A stretch of DNA of 64,000 nucleotides. It comes from JANQIO01 sp043585095. Lineage in GTDB: Bacteria; Pseudomonadota; Gammaproteobacteria; Pseudomonadales; Halieaceae. The notes under the pieces are model-generated. The model did not search any database and was not told where the DNA came from. It saw only the letters and a program-made list of their open reading frames with translations. The position numbers and the translations under genes are program-made. This document shows positions 60,670-64,000 of the stretch, one piece after another. The stretch is taken from positions 1,550,001 to 1,614,000 of the forward strand of contig CP121321.1 in the NCBI GenBank assembly GCA_043585095.1, given 5' to 3'. Positions within the stretch are counted from its first letter, which is position 1; every line of letters starts with the position of its first letter.

Positions 60670-61185
60670 GTGACATCTTCGGATCACTGGGTGTTTGGCT
60701 ACGGATCATTGATTTATAAAGTCGACTTCCCCTATCTGGATCGGCGCCTGGCCTCTATTGAGGGCTGGTCACGCCGGTTTTGGCAGGGCTCTCACGACCA
60801 TCGCGGTACGCCGGACGCACCTGGTCGGGTGGTTACCCTTGCTGAAACGCCCAATGAGCGCTGCTACGGTGTCGCCTACCGCATTGAAGATCCGGTGTTC
60901 GAGCATCTTGACCATCGTGAGAAGAACGGCTACCAGCGCGTCGATACGCTTATTGCCTTGCATGACGGCGAACAGGTTACGGGTACGACGTATATTGGCG
61001 CCGTCGATAACATCGCCTTTTTAGGGCCTGCGCCTGTTTATGAAATGGCGGCCCACATCAACCAATCCCATGGGCCGAGCGGCAGTAATCGGGACTACCT
61101 CTTAGACCTTGCCGAGGCGTTGCGCAGCATGCGCGTTGTCGACGAACATGTTAGTGATTTGGAGAAGGCGCTGCTAAGCCTGTAG
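60670..61185 (+). CDS. ChaC-like gamma-glutamylcyclotransferase
   Basis: This protein has the cyclotransferase fold that cleaves glutathione (ChaC type) to 5-oxoproline and Cys-Gly. The start WVFGYGSLIYKVDFPY contains the substrate loop YGSL, followed by RRFWQGSHDHRGTPDAPGRVVTL and the catalytic Glu region LDHREKNGYQRV. I prefer the GTG at 60670 (171 aa), preceded by AGGGA; a TTG at 60628 would overlap the prc start. It is divergent from prc with only about 40 bp between starts. Confidence 0.87.
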   Translation: MTSSDHWVFGYGSLIYKVDFPYLDRRLASIEGWSRRFWQGSHDHRGTPDAPGRVVTLAETPNERCYGVAYRIEDPVFEHLDHREKNGYQRVDTLIALHDGEQVTGTTYIGAVDNIAFLGPAPVYEMAAHINQSHGPSGSNRDYLLDLAEALRSMRVVDEHVSDLEKALLSL

Positions 61186-61236
61186 TACACGAGACAGGTA
61201 AGCCGCCTGGGAGCGTCTGGAAGGAGCCTGGCCCGC

Positions 61237-62148
61237 CTACAGAACCGGCGGTTCGCCCTCGCGGCTGTCGGGATCGAAGTCATAGCGGCCTATCTCAAAG
61301 CCCGCTGGAATGTCTTCTCTCACTTGCTGAATACGCCTGAAAAGCGCGCCGTGGGCGGTACCAAAAAGCGCGTCGCGAATCATGTCGTCTTCATCACAGC
61401 TCTCCGCTGCGCGCAGTAAGCGCGAAAAGCTGTGTTCGAAAGTCGTGGTATGGCGCGTGCGAATTTCCGTACCAAAGAACAACTTGAAACGGTACTCGCG
61501 CGTGCTCACGGCGCTCAACCTGAGCAGCTCACGTGAGAATGCCTCGGGATCGTCGCGCCCAATCACGTTCCACAGCTCGGCCATGCGCTCGGGCGCAACC
61601 GTTTGCTCAGCGCCCTCGGCGTTCTGGCTGGATAGAAAGAGCAGGGCGATGATGTAGCCTAGCTGAGTGCGCACCAGCTCTGCCAGTTTGAGATAAGACT
61701 CGCGTCTTTGGTGCAATTCAGCTCTGGAGGTGGCTTCTGCCTGCACCGTGGCCTGCTCTGCGGAACGCTGGATTTCCACAAATTGCATCTTCATAGCCTC
61801 GGTATTCTGGCGCAGCTCCTTTTTTTGCAGGAAATAACCAATTACCAGCCACAAAAAAGCGAGGGGAGCAAAGGCGCCCTCAAGAAAGCTGCCCATTCTT
61901 TCGACCTGCAGCTTGGCAAACGAGGGCCAACCGACCTCGGCATTAATGTACAGTCCCATCAGGATCAGGTAGAGAAACGTAACGGTGAGCCCGCCAAGGA
62001 TGCGCCAGTCTTGATCGTAAGGGGAGCGGTATCCCTCCGGTGCCATTTTCGGCACGCCGGCGCTGTCGATAACCACGTTGCGCGTCTCGTCATCGCTCGA
62101 TTCGCTGCCTTGCGCGCTGTCGATTTGGCTAGCTTCATCTTGCTTCAT
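61237..62148 (-). CDS. Unrecognised membrane protein with two transmembrane segments
   Basis: I do not recognise this 303-residue protein. A polar N-terminus (~1-45) precedes two hydrophobic segments (WRILGGLTVTFLYLILMGLYI and LEGAFAPLAFLWLVIGYFL). A heptad-like helix (KKELRQNTEAMKMQFVEIQRSAEQATVQAEATSRAELHQRRES, ~108-152) follows and is probably a coiled coil. The C-terminal ~140 residues are soluble and rich in charged pairs (SREYRFKLFFGTEIRTRHTT, DIPAGFEIGRYDFDPDS). No catalytic motif is visible. It is divergent from the SDR gene and not clearly in an operon. The layout resembles signalling or membrane-stress proteins, but that is only an impression. Confidence 0.7.
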   Translation of the reverse strand: MKQDEASQIDSAQGSESSDDETRNVVIDSAGVPKMAPEGYRSPYDQDWRILGGLTVTFLYLILMGLYINAEVGWPSFAKLQVERMGSFLEGAFAPLAFLWLVIGYFLQKKELRQNTEAMKMQFVEIQRSAEQATVQAEATSRAELHQRRESYLKLAELVRTQLGYIIALLFLSSQNAEGAEQTVAPERMAELWNVIGRDDPEAFSRELLRLSAVSTREYRFKLFFGTEIRTRHTTTFEHSFSRLLRAAESCDEDDMIRDALFGTAHGALFRRIQQVREDIPAGFEIGRYDFDPDSREGEPPVL

Positions 62149-62289
62149 AAGCCAGATGATAAGCGGTAGAGGCTGGCCTGCCTATATACATCGGGATGAT
62201 TGCCAGTATTAGTTTGTCGCAAGGATGAACTGCGCCTTAAGAAGCAGTACCCTAGCCACCGTTTTTATTGTGAAACAACGGGAGTAAAA

Positions 62290-62982
62290 ATGCCTACTGT
62301 GCTTGTTACCGGCGTCAATCGCGGCCTGGGTCTGGAATTTATCAGGCAGTATTCCGATGCGGGATGGGAGGTTATCGGGACTTGTCGCGACCTTGGCCAG
62401 GCCATGGAGGCAAGCGCGCTGGCTGACTCCCACAACAATGTGGAGCTGTATCCCCTGGAAGTCACCAGTGTCGAAAGCGTGAATGCGCTGGTGGACTCGC
62501 TGGCCGGTCGCGCTATCGATGTGTTGTTGCTAAACGCAGGCGTGATGTCGCCAGCGAGCAAGGTGATGGGGGCTTTAGAGCAGCAAGACTTTTTGCACTG
62601 CCTGAATGTGAATACGGTAATGCCAGCGCTGATGATGCAGGCCTTCCGTGATCACGTGAAGCGCAGCGACCTTAAACTGATGGTGGGTATGAGCAGCACC
62701 CTGGGTAGTATTGAGGGCAATTCCGAGGGCGGTTTATATAGCTATAGGGCCTCTAAGGCAGCCCTCAATGCGGTCGTTAAATCCGCAAGTCACGACCTGC
62801 GTGATGACGGCATCACCGTTATTGCTCTGCACCCAGGGTGGGTGAAAACCGATATGGGCGGGCCCGACGCAAGCATCACGGTCGGTGAATCGATTACCGG
62901 CATGCGCAATGTCATCGCGACAGCAACCCCTGCGGATTCTGGCCGCTTCGTGTCCTATGACGGCGAGAGCTTGCCTTGGTAG
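62290..62982 (+). CDS. Short-chain dehydrogenase/reductase (SDR)
   Basis: This 230-residue NAD(P)-binding oxidoreductase has the glycine motif TGVNRGLGLEF, the NAG motif LLLNAGVM, catalytic Ser in MVGMSSTLGS and YxxxK as YSYRASKAALN. It resembles the sniffer/carbonyl reductase-like group that often carries out redox signalling or detoxification. The start at ATG 62290 is decided by GGAG six bases upstream and by homology; an ATG 30 codons earlier lacks support. A terminal VSYDGESLPW is typical of this subgroup. Confidence 0.9.
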   Translation: MPTVLVTGVNRGLGLEFIRQYSDAGWEVIGTCRDLGQAMEASALADSHNNVELYPLEVTSVESVNALVDSLAGRAIDVLLLNAGVMSPASKVMGALEQQDFLHCLNVNTVMPALMMQAFRDHVKRSDLKLMVGMSSTLGSIEGNSEGGLYSYRASKAALNAVVKSASHDLRDDGITVIALHPGWVKTDMGGPDASITVGESITGMRNVIATATPADSGRFVSYDGESLPW

Positions 62983-63005
62983 CAAGGTGGCAAGATAGCA
63001 AACAT

Positions 63006-64000
63006 TTAGCTGACAGATTTCAGCGCTTCACGTGCGACTACCCATTTGTGAATCTCCGTGGGGCCGTCGTAAATTCTCATCAGCCGTACCTCGTTGGCCA
63101 TTTGCTGTAGTGGCAGCTCTTTGGTCATGCCCATACCGCCAAACGCCTGCATTGCGCGGTCGACTACCTGCCAGGCCATTTCGGTGGCGTGGGCTTTCAG
63201 CATGCTGATCTCACGCCGCACGCTGTGCCCCTGATCCAGTTTCCATGCGGTATGCCAGGCCATCAGTCGCGCTGAATGAATATCTGTGTCCGCTTCGGCA
63301 ATCCAGTTTTGAATAGTCTGCTTGTCGGCAAGACTTGAGCCAAAGGTCTCTCTTTGCGGCGCATATTCCAGCATCATTTCCAGAGCCCGCTGGGCAATCC
63401 CGATGCACCATGTGGCCATTTCCAGTCGCCGTGTTGATAGCCGCAGCTGCATCGGAGCAAAGCCTTTGCCTTCTTCGCCAAGCAGTGCATCGTCTGGCAA
63501 TTGGCAGTCTTCAAGCTCCAATTCGTAAGTGCAATTACCCCCTAGCATGGGAATCTTGCGCGCCACCTTCAGACCGCGGCTGTCGCTATCCACCAGGAAC
63601 GCCGATATGCCGCCTCTGGCCCCCAGCGCTTTATCGGTGACTGCCATGGTGATGAAATGATCAGCCTTGTCGGCTTTGCTAATCCAGATCTTGCGGCCGT
63701 TAAGAATCCATCCATCGGCGTTGCGCTCGGCACGGGTCTTCATGGCAGCGGGATCACTGCCAGCGCCGGGTTCAGATATTGCGATTGCAGATACCGTTTC
63801 ACCGCGCAGGTAGGGCTCCAGGTAGCGTTCCCGCTGTGCGTCATTCACCGTGGCATCGAGCATGCGAAGATTCGGCGAGTCTGGCGGTAAAACGTATGGC
63901 ACCACGCTTTTGCCAATTTCCTCGTTAACACCGACCAGCGCTATGGCAGGCAACTCCATGCCGCCCATCGATTGGGGAGCATCCAGCCCCCAGAGCCCTA
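63006..64000 (-). CDS. Acyl-CoA dehydrogenase (5' end beyond the window)
   Basis: This is the C-terminal ~330 residues of an acyl-CoA dehydrogenase. The frame continues to the window edge upstream of the ATG at 63968, reading GLWGLDAPQSMGGMELP, so that ATG is internal. FAD-binding segments AISEPGAGSDPAAMKT and GRKIWISKADKADHFITMAVTDK are present, as are RLEMATWCIGIAQRALEMMLEYA and the C-terminal QAFGGMGMTKELPL and MRIYDGPTEIHKWVVAR. It oxidises an acyl-CoA of unknown chain type. It lies 23 bp from the SDR end, convergent. Confidence 0.93.
   Translation of the reverse strand, partial: GLWGLDAPQSMGGMELPAIALVGVNEEIGKSVVPYVLPPDSPNLRMLDATVNDAQRERYLEPYLRGETVSAIAISEPGAGSDPAAMKTRAERNADGWILNGRKIWISKADKADHFITMAVTDKALGARGGISAFLVDSDSRGLKVARKIPMLGGNCTYELELEDCQLPDDALLGEEGKGFAPMQLRLSTRRLEMATWCIGIAQRALEMMLEYAPQRETFGSSLADKQTIQNWIAEADTDIHSARLMAWHTAWKLDQGHSVRREISMLKAHATEMAWQVVDRAMQAFGGMGMTKELPLQQMANEVRLMRIYDGPTEIHKWVVAREALKSVS

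Overview
The window is a dense bacterial chromosome segment of roughly 55-58% G+C. The proteins and gene order point to a gammaproteobacterium. Two blocks follow the order I remember from Pseudomonas: cysG-serS-rarA-lolA-ftsK-trxB-aat-bpt-infA-clpA-clpS-icd with mnmA-hflD-purB, and cysB-thrH-pabB. A CYP125/142-like P450, an F420-type luciferase-fold oxidoreductase, an acyl-CoA dehydrogenase and a complete propionyl-CoA route suggest an aerobic, probably marine lipid or steroid degrader (Halieaceae/Cellvibrionales-like). That placement is inference only.

Layout. 1-6.0 kb: the end of a type IV pilus chemosensory cluster (5'-truncated chpA, a CheW protein, a ChpB methylesterase on the other strand) plus two unrecognised genes. 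6.1-7.8 kb: folD and a tRNA cluster (Pro, His, Arg) driven by a clear sigma70 promoter. A duplicated tRNA-Arg 5' half is followed by four consecutive triloop hairpins. 7.8-13.3 kb: LLM oxidoreductase, moaCDE, a flavin reductase, a Nudix hydrolase, rmuC and a PrxQ peroxiredoxin. 13.6-16.4 kb: a 937-residue Ig-domain lipoprotein. 16.6-20.1 kb: a P450/quinone reductase/GST/SnoaL operon, followed by a MarR regulator. 21.0-27.5 kb: xthA, yajC, a PLP desulfhydrase, a 5'-nucleotidase, cysB, thrH and pabB. 27.8-36.4 kb: propionyl-CoA carboxylation and the methylmalonyl-CoA pathway through to the MeaB chaperone, with a Rieske protein at the end. 36.5-42.8 kb: a tightly overlapping minus-strand operon rluE-nudJ-mnmA-hflD-purB-roxA-GNAT. 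42.9-50.4 kb: icd and the N-degron proteolysis module (clpS, clpA, bpt, aat) with infA, then trxB. 50.6-58.2 kb: ftsK-lolA-rarA-fluC-serS-cysG. 58.2-64 kb: Prc protease, a ChaC-like cyclotransferase, an unknown membrane protein, an SDR and an acyl-CoA dehydrogenase that runs off the window.

Functional links. The carboxylase subunits, epimerase, mutase and MeaB convert propionyl-CoA (from odd-chain, branched or sterol side-chain oxidation) to succinyl-CoA, which icd and the TCA cycle consume. Bpt and Aat attach leucine or phenylalanine to N-termini that ClpS delivers to ClpA. The Aat gene, however, lacks an 18-residue segment of the family core.

The two strongest anomalies are the tRNA-Arg half with its hairpin array and the Aat deletion. 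A third pattern is recurrent: short tandem duplications (8-22 bp units) occur in many intergenic gaps, several of them touching stop codons. I found no CRISPR array, prophage, insertion sequence or toxin-antitoxin pair.
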